From the NCBI GenBank assembly GCA_018350325.1, contig JAEVLN010000020.1, forward strand, positions 258,511-322,510: a stretch of 64,000 nt of DNA. Direction: 5' to 3'. Each line of letters starts with the position of its first letter. Positions within the stretch are counted from its first letter, which is position 1. Below the pieces are notes generated by a model. The model worked only from the letters and a program-made list of their open reading frames with translations, was not told where the DNA came from and made no database searches. Origin of the DNA: Globodera rostochiensis (taxonomy: Eukaryota; Nematoda; Chromadorea; Rhabditida; Heteroderidae). Of this stretch, positions 53,999 through 64,000 are shown in pieces. A program made the translations under genes and the position numbers.

Positions 53999-54700
53999 TT
54001 AATGGCAACAATAATTAAGAAAAGCAAAAATAAATAGAATTATTACAGCAGTAATTTGTTAATAAACTGAAATAAGAAATAAATTTAAATGAGAAGAAAA
54101 CCTATTTAAACAAAATCCATTAAAACTAAAAATAACTTAAAATGTAACAAACAAAATTATAGATAAAATCTTATTGAACTATAAAGAAACTATCTTAATA
54201 ATAAAAAATCTATTCGCACATTTTTTTTTGTACTAGAAGGTTAGAGCCTTGATATCCAATAAAATATGCTTAAATAAAAGAAGGAGTGCTGAAACTCTAC
54301 AAATTACAAATCAATTAACTTCCCTCGGGTTTTTACATTAATCGAAAATACTATATAAATATTAGAGGATATGGTTGTCGCTTCGCTAAGATCATAACAT
54401 AAGATAGTATTTTAAAAACTGATTAATGTTGCGCTGATGGGAGCACCTGTGGCTAATTGACTCATCACCGAAAAAGCAAGCAATGAAAAATAAATCCTAA
54501 TATAAAAATAATGAATTAAATATAACGTCATTTCTTTATTAAAACATTTTAAAATCAAACTATTACATACAATCATTGTCTCATATGCAATTAATAATAT
54601 TTTTCGCAGAAAGCAAAATTTAAAAAGCTAGGATCTTAAATTTATAAATTAAAAAATAATTTTTAATTAAAACATATTTACAACTATAAAATAATATTAT
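53999..54700. other. A+T-rich block, one weak island
   Basis: 54425-54470 reads FKKLINVALMGAPVAN to TGA, with GTT GCG CTG ATG GGA GCA codons. The rest is featureless. Confidence 0.3.
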
Positions 54701-54744
54701 AAATATATATATATATAGATCTTTGATTAGACAGAGTCTCATAA

Positions 54745-54906
54745 ATAATAATCTCTTTCATACTTTTGTATAACCAAAACAAGCGTAAAAAATCCGTAGA
54801 TATTGATAGAAAAGGGCATGAGACTAAAAGCACAAAGCATTATGTTCAATAGCTAATTAAAGCGGCGAATGGAGAACATTGTAAGTGTGGTGCCCTCATA
54901 TTTTAA
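54745..54906 (+). pseudogene. Open frame interrupted by one TAG
   Basis: One frame reads NQNKRKKSVDIDRKGHETKS, then TKHYVQ, TAG at 54850-54852, and continues in the same frame LIKAANGEHCKCGALIF to TAA at 54904-54906. Coding-like composition is present on both sides of the TAG. GTAAGT after GAACATT (54881) could instead be a donor. A nonsense mutation in a decaying exon is the simplest explanation; two separate short exons are possible. Confidence 0.33.
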
Positions 54907-55438
54907 TTAAGAAAAATATTATTGAACCTTAAATTATCTAGTTAAAAATTAAAAAAATGAATTAAATTACAATATTGCAGAGGCGATTTAGCTAAAAGTA
55001 GCAATTCAAAATGTTAAATACTAACAAACAAAATTTTAAAAGAACTTATTTATATTTAAATAAATAAACGGATTTAGCGCATGATTGTTTAACAAATACT
55101 AACGAAAACTTCATATGTGCTCTTTGTAGAAATTGTTTGAACGTACAGCGTTATTATAATTGTAGGATAAATTTTTATTTTAATTTTGAAAGTTATAATT
55201 TTTGTTTCTTCGGGTGGTTTTTGTGTTTTTAGGTTGTTAAGGCCAATAAGTTTTGACTTGTAGTTTTAGGAGATTTTGTTATTGTTGTGTTTTTATAAGG
55301 GACATGTTTTTGTTGCCAGATAACATGTTCTGAATTCTTGGAAATATTTATTTGAGTTTTCCTTTAAAAAATTCAAACGCCTTTCAATTATTATAGCATA
55401 TTTTACGGTTTTTGTTCAGCAATTTTATAAAGAAAAAA

Positions 55439-55537
55439 ATGCTTACTAATATACCAAGTGATGGATGGGAAAAAATTCGCTATGCGAATAGAGGAGCATT
55501 TGGTCATTGCCTAATTCTAAATTTTGCCCTTCTTTAG
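55439..55537 (+). CDS. Short frame after a consensus acceptor
   Basis: TTTTTGTTCAG ends near 55419, followed by a 19-base leader and ATG at 55439. The frame reads MLTNIPSDGWEKIRYANRGA, then FGHCLILNFALL, to TAG at 55535-55537. R-G-x3-H-C-L-I-L-N-F slightly resembles a caspase p20 strand (RG-x-CLI-x-N), but length and context are insufficient. A first exon is plausible. Confidence 0.35.
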   Translation: MLTNIPSDGWEKIRYANRGAFGHCLILNFALL

Positions 55538-56625
55538 GGACAAGTGTTATATTTTTCATTTTGTTTTATCATCAATATGTGGGTTTGGAAAATGTTTGAA
55601 AATTTGTAATAATTTTTAATATAGGCATTTCTTCACCTAATTATTAATTTGGATTTGGAGCAATATTTTTCATACATTCAAATAGGCAACTATTTAAAGA
55701 TAAGGAAAACAAATCAAGATTTATGACAAAACCAAATATTGAGAAAAAAAATTTAATAAGTTTAATTTATATTACTTAATAAATGCGCTAATTAAATTTA
55801 TGTGTCTTATTCCGTAAAGAAACAAAAAGCAAATAATATCTTTATTTCATCATAACCCAGCTAAACGTTGATAAAACCAATATTTAAAATATGTCAATTT
55901 GACAAGTAATTTTGTTATCGGCTAACACAATGAAGCGTATAAAATGCAATATAATTATAGGAATTAAAACCCATTTAAATAGAAAACAATATATTTTCTA
56001 TAAAAAGACAAAATAGGCAAAGCATAAAATATTTTTATAACTAAAAACCCATTGGCGAAGACTTTCAATTTTAGTTGATTCGTTTATGCATTTCTAATTG
56101 TATTTGTAATATGCCAGTTTTTAATTGAATATTTTAATTAAGTTTCCAAACATTTAATATTAATATTGCATACATTTATTTTGTAAATTATCAAATTAAT
56201 TTTATGTTTTTGATTGTTATTCTGTAATCCAATTTATTCCTTCGAAGAAAAATTTTCTTAAATAAATTTTTAAAATAATTGTGGGATTTTGCTTTTATTA
56301 AATCTGCGTGTGAATAACAATATTTAATTAAATAGCAAAATTTAATTACTTGGTGAATTTAAGTTAAAAACCATGCATTTATTCATAGTTTTAAAAAAGG
56401 TTATTTAAATATCGTCTATTAATGAACGCATGTGATTTACAAAATAATATACATTCTTTCCAACCATATTTGCAGAATACCATCTCACAAAAACATTTTT
56501 GTTTGAGTAACATTTTAAGCAATATTTGGTTATGCTTTGATGATTTATAATTTTTGCAGATAATATTGGGTTGTTTAATTTAAAAAATATATAATTTATT
56601 TTAAATACACAAATTAAAATGCAGC
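55538..56625. other. A+T-rich stretch, nothing seen
   Basis: No coding-like patch, no repeat unit and no RNA gene apparent. Confidence 0.5.
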
Positions 56626-56673
56626 ATTTTGGCCTTTGTGGTGGATGTTAAGACTTATTATAATTAAGGGCTC

Positions 56674-56766
56674 ATGCACGTGTCAGCTGATTGCTCCAAG
56701 TTGAATTGGTCATTGACTTTTCTCGCGCGCCTTAAAAGGAGGATGAAAATACCATGCACTTTTTAG
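56674..56766 (+). CDS. Short frame, unknown
   Basis: ATG at 56674 opens MHVSADCSKLNWSLTFLARL and KRRMKIPCTF to TAG. G/C-rich core (CAC GTG TCA GCT GAT TGC TCC). Two cysteines, basic C-terminus. A preceding short frame (MQHFGLCGGC at 56619) may be unrelated. Confidence 0.28.
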   Translation: MHVSADCSKLNWSLTFLARLKRRMKIPCTF

Positions 56767-58127
56767 TATTGGCAAGTTGGATTATTTTTTAAAGCAAAAT
56801 TTTTTAAAATTTGAATTTTCCTCATGCGTGATTGTGGTTTTTTAAGAAATTCCAGACAGGTATGCTGCCAAAAATTAAAATTATTTTAATTGATTTAAGA
56901 AACATTTAAAACTTTAATTCATTTAATTTTTAAGTATTTTTTTTATGCTTAAAATATAATACAAATTTATGTCAAAATTATATTAAATCAAACAAAAAGT
57001 TGGTTCAATCTTAAATCTTCCCAAATAAATTGTAAATTAAAATTTATTTTTGCAAATTTCTAGCTGATTTCCTTTCTATGAAGGTTATTTCTGATTTGTT
57101 TATTAGATATCTTTTATTATCTTTATATTAAATAATTTAACTTTGACTTTGAGTTAAATTGATTACAAGACAACATTTTTTATGCCAGCAACTTTTTGTA
57201 AGCACGTTTTGCCGTTTTTTAAAAATTAATTGAAACTTTACTGAAAGCAGAATAAAATTGTCACATTTTTTTGGTTCTCACTATTAATTAAATCAAATTT
57301 TTTTAATAAAATCCGTATATTATGCATTTATACCCGTAGATTACATTGTATTCCATTTTATTTACTGATTTTATTAGTTGAATATTTAATCTTTTATTAT
57401 ATAATCTTTTTATATATTTTTGTATTATTTTAAATTTTGATCCGTTCTTTGAATATAAGATTGCAAAAACGTAATTAATAATCGCATTAATTTTACATAT
57501 AATATGAGCGTCCAAAATGATATTTAAATTATTTTGAATTGATTGCATGAAATTGATATGAAAATTAAAGTTTTGAAATTATATAAAAAGAAATAAACCT
57601 ATGAACTAATTTTTTTAAAATAAACAATCGAAAAATAAAGATATAACAAACAAAATAGATCAAATCAAATAAAAGTTCATAAAATAAGTACATATTAAAA
57701 TTCTTTTGTTGAGTTTTATGCATTCAAAATATTTTTAAAATAAAGATTTCAATATAACTTCTCATTTTGAGGGTCTAAATAGAACTTGGTAACATAATCT
57801 CTTCCCTTTTATTTGGATAAATAAACGACCGCCTATTCATAATATTTATCTGAGTACAAGGTTTTTTTTGAACAAATGTTGATGGCATTTCACAGTGTTT
57901 TTTTGTAGTTTTATTTCTTTATTTGGTTTTTAATGTATTTTATTTATTTATTATGATTTTTAAAGGTTAAAGTTAGCATTTTTTTACTCGAAAATATCAC
58001 ATTGAACGTAATCTGTTGGTGAGTTTGCTCGTTTTAATGTTAAATCATTTGTTTTTATTATTGATCATTTATTTTTTAATTTGCTAATCATTTAGTTTTG
58101 CATAGCTTTTTTAAAAATCCATTTTGA
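56767..58127. other. A+T-rich stretch, no supported gene
   Basis: A minus-strand frame at 57303-57548 is Ile/Asn/Lys/Tyr-rich and probably chance. Nothing else stands out. Confidence 0.45.
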
Positions 58128-58223
58128 TTGAATCTATGCCATTTTCAAGAAATTTCTACACTTAGAAGGAACTTTAGAAGAGCAGTTCTGATGCCTTCGT
58201 GTCCGATTAACGGTTTTGGATAA
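58128..58223 (+). CDS. Exon-like island, basic
   Basis: Open frame LNLCHFQEISTLRRNFRRAV then LMPSCPINGFG to TAA at 58221-58223. The last 15 codons are G+C-richer. No start or splice site identified. Confidence 0.25.
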   Translation: MNLCHFQEISTLRRNFRRAVLMPSCPINGFG

Positions 58224-58519
58224 AGGTATAACTTTTTGTTTTATGTCTTCAATTTATTACTTAATAAATTACCTAATTTTATTAAGAAAACTTGTCCAAT
58301 TTCGATAATTAAAATGGTGAAAAAAGTAATTCTTTATGTAAATCTTAGAAGTTTTGAATCGGTTAAAATTTTGAAAATAATTTGCTACTAACTTTCTTCA
58401 AAAAATTGAGAAATTCCTAAATTACCTTCAATTTTAAAAATCTTAAATACATATTTAAAGAAAAAAAATTGTTTTTTTCTGCCATGAAGTTAATTAAAAG
58501 ACACAAAAAACTATATAAG

Positions 58520-58886
58520 TCGGGGTTTGAACCCCAGGCATCACTCACCAGGGCATTCAATAAAAAGAAATTTTGACTCGAGGACTCGAACCTCAGACAA
58601 TAAGGGCTTTCGGTTCACAGTTTAACCACTAAGCCACGTGAAAAATTCAAATCCAATTTTTTCATTCGGTACTTTTTTCGGTACTCAAATTTTGTTCGGT
58701 CGGTAACTTCGGTACTCAGATTTTTTCGGTCGGTACTTTTCGGTAAAGTACCGAAAAAGTACCGGTACCGAAAAGTACCGAAAAAATCCCAAAAGGTTCG
58801 GTCGGTACTTTTCGGTAAAGTACCGAAGCCTAGTACCGAAAAGTACCGAAAAAGCGTTGGTACTTTCCCGTACCGACCGAACACTA
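58520..58886. mobile_element. Truncated GGTACTTTTCGG foldback element with tRNA-like segments
   Basis: The right half (58670-58886) is made of TTCGGTCGGTACTTTTCGG units and their complements and ends CCGAACACTA; the left terminus is missing. To its left on the minus strand lies a tRNA-like segment (58573-58640) with A-box TGGCTTAGTGGTTAA and a perfect B-box GGTTCGAGTCC, and a second B-box half (CTGGGGTTCAAACCCC, 58522-58538). Two minus-strand frames over the repeat are artefacts. Related in body to the nested element at 28471. Confidence 0.7.
58573..58640 (-). other. tRNA-like sequence with intact A and B boxes
   Basis: CACGTGGCTTAGTGGTTAAA...GAGGTTCGAGTCCTCGAG. The T-arm pairs (GAGG/CCTC); the acceptor and anticodon stems do not. 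It could be transcribed by Pol III but is unlikely to be a functional tRNA. Same A-box as in the two 1-kb elements. Confidence 0.5.
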
Positions 58887-58898
58887 GTAATTAGTCTC

Positions 58899-58945
58899 AT
58901 GGAAAATGTTGGCTTCAGAATAGCAGTGGCGGTTTCTCAAGTCTA
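58899..58945 (+). other. Short coding-like frame
   Basis: ATG at 58899 opens MENVGFRIAVAVSQV to TAG, adjoining the repeat. G+C-rich; a second piece at 58998 reads AKMSDEAH. Too short to call. Confidence 0.18.
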
Positions 58946-59599
58946 GAAGCGTCGTGCACAAAATATAAAATAAGTAATTCCCTTATTTTAATTACGGTGC
59001 AAAAATGTCAGACGAGGCGCATTAGCAAAAATAACCAAAAAATTCAAGTAAATTTAGAAAATCACTTTAAAGAAATTAAATTTAATGGCAAATATTATTG
59101 AATTTATTATTTCGTTAATTATAATCACTTTGTGGATTCGTTTCCAATTTTTGATATTTAATTAAGGTTGAATATAATAGTTAAATGTTTTTTTTCGGCG
59201 ACCATAAAATATAATGGATATCAAATTACTCTTCTTTTTATTTTATTAGTAGTTGAAAACACTTTATTTTTTTAAATTATATATTTATTTTTGTGTGATA
59301 ATTCTACTTTTAAAGCTAGCAAGTGCATACACATATTTATTTTAATATTTACGACACACCTGTTAATACAATCGATTAATTAAACATTTGTTGTTTTGCA
59401 ATTTTATTAGATATCGTTTTAAAGAACCAATTGTTTATTTAAATTTAAGGTGAAAAGTTAAATTGGTTTTTTAGAACTAATTTATTATTTTAAAATATAC
59501 ATCCAAATTAGTATGTTTTTTTAGTTATTTAAATAATAGAGTTGTTATTTTGTTTTATAAATTAATTTTTTTAATATTTTTTTTCTTAGTTTGAGTTAA

Positions 59600-59752
59600 A
59601 CCTTTTTATTTGAAGCTAAATTTACTCTATCAGCATGTATAAAAGTGTTGAAAATCCGTCTGACGAACTTTACGGTCGCCCCTGCAGAAGTAGACATAAC
59701 CCTTGTGGACATAGTTTATTCTGAACCATCTCAGTTAAAAACAATTTTGTAA
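59600..59752 (+). CDS. Exon open in two frames
   Basis: Frame 1 is open from 59600: LSACIKVLKIRLTNFTVAPA, then EVDITLVDIVYSEPSQLKTI and L, to TAA at 59750-59752. Frame 2 starts at ATG 59635, one base after TTTACTCTATCAG (a trans-splice-like start), and reads MYKSVENPSDELYGRPCRSR, then HNPCGHSLF, to TGA at 59722-59724. Frame 1 has the more typical globular, beta-like composition and runs longer; frame 2 has the better start and a Cys/His-rich end. One is probably a shadow of the other. Confidence 0.4.
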   Translation, partial: TFLFEAKFTLSACIKVLKIRLTNFTVAPAEVDITLVDIVYSEPSQLKTIL

Positions 59753-60215
59753 TTTTAGTAATTTTAATAAATTTTTCAATTTCTAAATAATAGAATAAAT
59801 GAATTTTATTTTTTGAAAAATATCCAAAATTATGCTTTTAATTACATTAAATTATTTAAATTTATTTTATAATTTAAGAAATTGGTTTATAAAATTATTG
59901 TTTTCAATAATTAATAAATAAACTTTTGTTTTTTTATGTGTTGACGGAACAATTTAAATGTTTATTATTTAATTATTTTTTAATATTATCACCATTAATC
60001 GTCCTATATTTGTTATTATATTGTACTTTTTATTTTCAATAATTTTTAGTAAAAATTTTAAACTTCAAAATGTAAGTGTTGCTTTTATTCAGATTTGATG
60101 AATTATCATTTCTGAGCTTAAAATCATTCTTAGATGGTACTAACTTTTGATCATGTAACAGCACTCCAGTTTCAATGGCTGCCAGCCATACATGTATTTT
60201 AAATAAAAAATATCA

Positions 60216-60256
60216 AAACCAGTTGGCTGAATTGGTTGGGTTCAAGTGCCTCCCAA
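60216..60256 (+). other. tRNA-like mini-sequence
   Basis: TTGGCTGAATTGG is a perfect A-box match, followed only a few bases later by GGGTTCAAGTGCC, a B-box-like word. The anticodon arm is missing. Remnant of a tRNA-derived repeat. Confidence 0.25.
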
Positions 60257-60721
60257 TCATTATTTAATATAATTCGAATTTATGTAAAATTAAGTTTTTT
60301 TGTTCCTTCGTGGTTGCTAGTTTAAACGTTGGTTTCAACATCTTGTTTAAATTCAGTAATTCCCACTTTGATTTGTAAAATGTTATCAATAATCTTTTTA
60401 GGAAATTTTAAGTCTGCTGTTTTGAAACAGTTTTAATATGATTTTTTTTAATTATTTACACCAACGAAAACTTTAACGATGAAAAGAGCGTATAAAAATT
60501 GTAATCAAACCTTGGAAAAATAAAAATATAAATGCAAAGAAAGAAAATTTTTATAATTTAACTATTTTATCATTTAATTATTAATTCGGCCACAATTCAG
60601 AAACAATAAAAAGCAGCACGAGGCGATCACTAAAAAAATAAACAAAAATTCTAACATTAAAAATAAAGAAATGTTAATAATATTTGTCTTAATTTTTATT
60701 TGACATAAAAACAGCGTTTAC

Positions 60722-60775
60722 CGATGAAACGCTTTGGTAAATTTGCAGCTAAAGTCATTATGTTGTAACGTCGAT
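60722..60775 (+). other. Short frame, weak
   Basis: ATG at about 60724 opens MKRFGKFAAKVIML to TAA. Short and basic; no splice support. Confidence 0.12.
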
Positions 60776-60984
60776 ATTGAAATTTATTAAAGATTTCCAT
60801 TTTTATTGCGTCTCTTTGCTGTTTTAATGAAAAGGGATTTTCGTTGAATTATTTTATTCGATTTTTTGTTTATATATTTCATCCATTTTAATTCTTGTAA
60901 AGCCTTTAGAATTATCTGCAATTTAAATTTAAATCACATTTAAAATTAGTATGAAAGGCATCATGCGTTACCGCATCATGCCCT

Positions 60985-61140
60985 GGTTTTAATTAATTGT
61001 ATTTGGTCTTAATGTATTGCTTTTATATTTAACTGTTTTAATGTTTTTTAAATAAATTGACAATAACCATTCAATTGTTTTTCTTTACATGTGCAATACT
61101 TTTTCTTATTCTTTCTAAAATAACGATTGATTTTTATCTT
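60985..61140 (-). repeat. Inverted segmental copy of 17691-17860
   Basis: See 17691. This copy is followed on its left by a direct repeat of GCATCATGC. Confidence 0.75.
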
Positions 61141-61260
61141 TTATTATGTCCGTAACATTTATATAATTTTTTTAGTTTTAATGGATTTCATTTTAACTTT
61201 TGTTGTCTTATTTCTCATTTAAATTATTATTATAAAAAATTATATTATCTGCAATCAACA

Positions 61261-62216
61261 TCTTTCCACATTATAAATATACAGTTTCGGTTATCTTTTC
61301 TTGCATTTCTCATGCTGATCAGATCAAAGTCAAAAATTCTATCACTAATACTTTAATTAATGATTTCTATAATTTTTTTAATCAAACTTTTTATTTAATT
61401 CATCATAAACTTCTAATTTACAAATTATTGTTAAATCTGCTTGGAATTATTTGTCTCCTGCTCATGGTTGTTGTGTTGTGACTGTTGAGAGTAGATGAAT
61501 TCGCGATTATATTGGTTTTTTATTTAATGAGGCACGACCCGTTTCTAAAAACAAAATTGGTATTGTTTTAAAATTATGTTTGTATATAAATATCTAGAAA
61601 ATACCGTTGCTCAATTTTCAGATTCATATTCAATCAATATCAATTTATTTTATTGAGATAACGCATCAACCAACTTTGATTCATTTGCGGAAGGCTTAAA
61701 TTATTTAAAATTAAATGTTTACTTTTTTTTGTTGCAAAAAAAGTTGTTGATATATTGTAACTATTACGAAGATCTTTTATTACAATTTTGATTTTTTTTA
61801 AATATTCATTTGTAATTTGGCCACGGCAATTTTTAGTAAGTGCTATATAATTTTTAATAATAATTGTTAATATAAGCTTCTTATTGTTTCGTAAAATGAT
61901 AGAAATTTATTGAATTAGTTATGATTTGAGTTTGGATTTTGCTATTTTATTAGTATTTAAGAACTCGATGTTAAGTTTATTTTAACACCTGCCATTTAGA
62001 ATTTTGTAAACGTTTTGAGATGTTTGTGAATTTTTGAATTAAAACTTTATTTTTTTATTAGACTTTTATCCCAAGTTCAAAAAAGTATTATTTAAATCAT
62101 ACATTTTTAATACACAGTTTATCTAATATAATGCAAAGCTTGTTATTTTTACCAGCAAACTTATTTTGAACAATTTATTTGATTGTTTTTTGGCTACAAT
62201 TAAATTTATATGAATA
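61261..62216 (+). repeat. Segmental duplication copy 2
   Basis: Contains the small block (61261-61328) and the large block (61688-62216) of the pair 44732/45894, in the same order but with about 0.36 kb between them instead of 1.1 kb. So either copy 1 gained or copy 2 lost about 0.7 kb. Confidence 0.8.
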
Positions 62217-62790
62217 TAATTTCAAAAATAAATTTATAGAAACTGCTACAAATAACAAAAGTTTGGCTTTTAAAAAAGTCGATTCAACTCAATAATTAAA
62301 CAGATGGAATAACCAGAAAATTAAATTCGATCAAAAAATTATATTAAAAAGGTTTAAACACAAAAATAATTTAACTAAACGACAATTTAATAGCACCCTG
62401 AAATTGATAAATTTCGTCATTTCAAATTTTCCTTAAATCATAGAAAAAACACTTTCTTGGCCAGCCGGCCAAATTTTATTTAAAATAAACGTCTACCGAA
62501 AAAGTAACCGGGATTTATTAAATTTATTCCGTCCATGGAGACTTCATTTTTAAATAAACTTTACAAACCATAAGTATTAATATTTGTTTAAATTCTTTTA
62601 TTATTCAAATTCAAGTTTTTTTTACAATTATAATTAAAATTGCATTATTATCTTTACCAAATATGCATCGCCAAAGTAAAAAATAAAAATTTTATATACA
62701 GACACAAAACAGTTTAGAATTATTAGGAATACTTTTATAGAAAGTATTAAAATAATTTCCAATCAAATAATTCAGAAAATTAATTAATAA
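62217..62790. other. A+T-rich stretch
   Basis: A small perfect inverted repeat TTGGCCAGCCGGCCAA lies at 62458-62473. Otherwise no gene, repeat array or RNA feature is apparent. Confidence 0.4.
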
Positions 62791-62910
62791 CAAAATAATA
62801 ATTATCTATTTAATGAAGTTGTCCTACGGCTAGCTAAAATGCTGTTCGAGGAGAGGGGCTTCGGCGACTTCTTCGACCAACGTCTAGACGGGCGCTGCGC
62901 GAATTTTTAA
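62791..62910 (+). CDS. Exon with strong coding signal, unknown protein
   Basis: Open frame NYLFNEVVLRLAKMLFEERG, then FGDFFDQRLDGRCANF, to TAA at 62908-62910. The last 27 codons are very G/C-biased (CTG TTC GAG GAG AGG GGC TTC GGC GAC TTC TTC GAC). An ATG at 62839 lies within. Amphipathic helix then an acidic/aromatic segment; no family recognised. No clear acceptor upstream. Confidence 0.42.
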   Translation, partial: QNNNYLFNEVVLRLAKMLFEERGFGDFFDQRLDGRCANF

Positions 62911-63184
62911 AAATATTAAAATTAAATTAAGATTAACATACTTATAGTTAAATTGAATTTAACACAAAAATTTTCTAATAGTAGCTGACCACATCATGCT
63001 ATATAAATTATATCGTAAAAAAGGTTAAAAACCTGAATGTTGCCCCTAAAAAACTAAAGATGTATAAATTAAAAGTCTTAAAAAGCATTAATTTTAACGA
63101 ACTTTTAAAAATTTAAACAGATTTAAATAATAGCAATTTAACCCAAATTCAAATGAAAAAAAAAACTATAAACTATTGGGCTAA

Positions 63185-63295
63185 AGATTAAGGTCGTTCG
63201 ATTACGGTTGGTTTAATACTGTGCGAAAAGGCAGCAAGCAGGTGCAGCAGTTTTCTGCTTATGAAAATATTTTCCACATAATTAAAAAACTTTAA
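63185..63295 (+). CDS. Exon candidate, unknown
   Basis: The frame reads LRSFDYGWFNTVRKGSKQVQ, then QFSAYENIFHIIKKL, to TAA at 63293-63295. Codons over GTGCGAAAAGGCAGCAAG are G+C-rich and balanced. Lies 275 bp after 62791-62910 on the same strand; they could be neighbouring exons if the TAA at 62908 is avoided by an unseen donor. Confidence 0.36.
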   Translation, partial: RLRSFDYGWFNTVRKGSKQVQQFSAYENIFHIIKKL

Positions 63296-64000
63296 TTATT
63301 TAAACTGCTGATGTTGCATAAACAGAAAATTAAATTGCTTATTCAAACTCTATAAACAGAGCATTATATTTAAATTAAAGTTCGAAAAGTCCATTAGATG
63401 AAAATGTCAAAAATTTCTACAGAATTTTTCTAAAAATAAATCTTTATTTAAAACCACATAATACAAAAATATTTTTTAAATGAAATGTCAAAACATGCCA
63501 ACAATATGAAATTTTAAAATACTAAGTAAAAAATTAAAAATTTACATTAATCCAAACTACTAATAATATTTATAATTTTAAACTGAATAAGATACTCTTT
63601 AGATTTTAATCATAATTACAAAAACCTACCAAAAATATTTATTCTAATAAAAAATTCTTAAAAAACAATAAAATAATTTAAATTACAAACCATTATAATA
63701 AATAATAGGCAGTCATTTAAAAAATAATGAATTGAAAAGAATTGATATATAAATGTTTAATTGAAATATGTTTGGAGAGAAATAGATATGCAAGGAGTGA
63801 TAGATGGAGTTTATCAAACAATTAAGTTAAAATTTGTGTTATTAAATTATATTTTAAATTTTCAATTTTAATAATTCAAACATTTCTTAATTAATCCTTG
63901 AATTTAAAAGCAAAAAGATTAATTCTAATTTTATTATACACACACTTAGCAAGGTTTTCCCAAAAGCTAAACCTATAGATTTAATAAAAACAAAACAAAT
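63296..64000. other. A+T-rich stretch, nothing seen
   Basis: No coding-like frame, repeat or RNA gene apparent to the end of the window. Confidence 0.5.

Noticed and set aside
55439..55537. Caspase fragment
   Set aside because: Only a five- to six-residue resemblance around RG...CLILNF; no active-site motif nearby.
57303..57548. 81-codon minus-strand frame
   Set aside because: Ile/Asn/Lys/Tyr-rich with A/T third positions throughout, as expected by chance in this base composition.
58615..58900. Two minus-strand frames with repeated FRYF and STDR
   Set aside because: They translate the GGTACTTTTCGG repeat of a mobile element.
1..64000. Ribosomal RNA, mitochondrial or bacterial sequence
   Set aside because: No rRNA-like conserved words, no dense gene order and no long bacterial frames; repeats and splice signals point to a nuclear animal genome.

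Overview
The window is animal nuclear DNA, most likely from a nematode, and it is very A+T-rich. No long open frame is a convincing gene. Short patches of 60-200 bp with clearly higher G+C recur about every kilobase on both strands. Many have an open frame whose third codon positions are G/C-enriched, and several are bounded by splice-like signals: acceptors of the TTTTAATTTTAG or TTTTTCAG type and donors of the GTAAGT, GTGAGT or GTACGT type. The simplest reading is tiny exons, or exon relics, separated by long A+T-rich introns or intergenic DNA. Three start codons lie 1-14 bases after an intron-type AG (1157, 50461, 59635), which fits spliced-leader trans-splicing. This is why I favour a nematode, but no spliced-leader RNA gene was found and the species is not identified.

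Best coding candidates: 1157-1365 (small secreted peptide, two exons), 3151-3320 (terminal exon), 5316-5520 (F-box-like relic), 30294-30408 minus, 35096-35173, 42621-42866 minus, 46726-46884 minus (very strong codon signal), 49326-49662 minus (one product split over two frames), 50461-50774 (three exons joined in phase), 53795-53998 (strong exon), 54745-54906 (frame with one internal TAG), 59600-59752, 62791-62910 and 63185-63295. No pathway or operon can be reconstructed, and most products are unrecognised.

The repeats are the clearest part of the window. A 108-bp satellite forms three separate arrays: 20.48-21.03 kb (+), 29.45-30.14 kb (-) and 39.62-40.53 kb (+). Two copies of a ~1-kb terminal-inverted-repeat element (22898-23915 and 41287-42230) have perfect 19-bp termini and carry a tRNA-like sequence. 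Elements with 8-bp target duplications lie at 27076-27255 and 28221-29006, the latter with an 85-bp element nested inside it at 28471-28555. Foldback elements lie at 2064-2346 and 10166-10583; the second sits inside a ~1.5-kb polypurine tract (9275-10800). Three perfect hairpins follow at 10.90-11.00 kb.

Old segmental duplications link distant parts of the window: 5.05 with 42.9 kb, 16.37 with 32.93 kb, 17.69 with 61.14 kb (inverted), and 44.73-46.44 with 61.26-62.22 kb. Together with interrupted frames at 5.4, 30.29, 49.5 and 54.85 kb, this suggests gene-poor, repeat-rich DNA holding a mixture of live small genes and decaying copies. All translations and repeat comparisons were made by eye.
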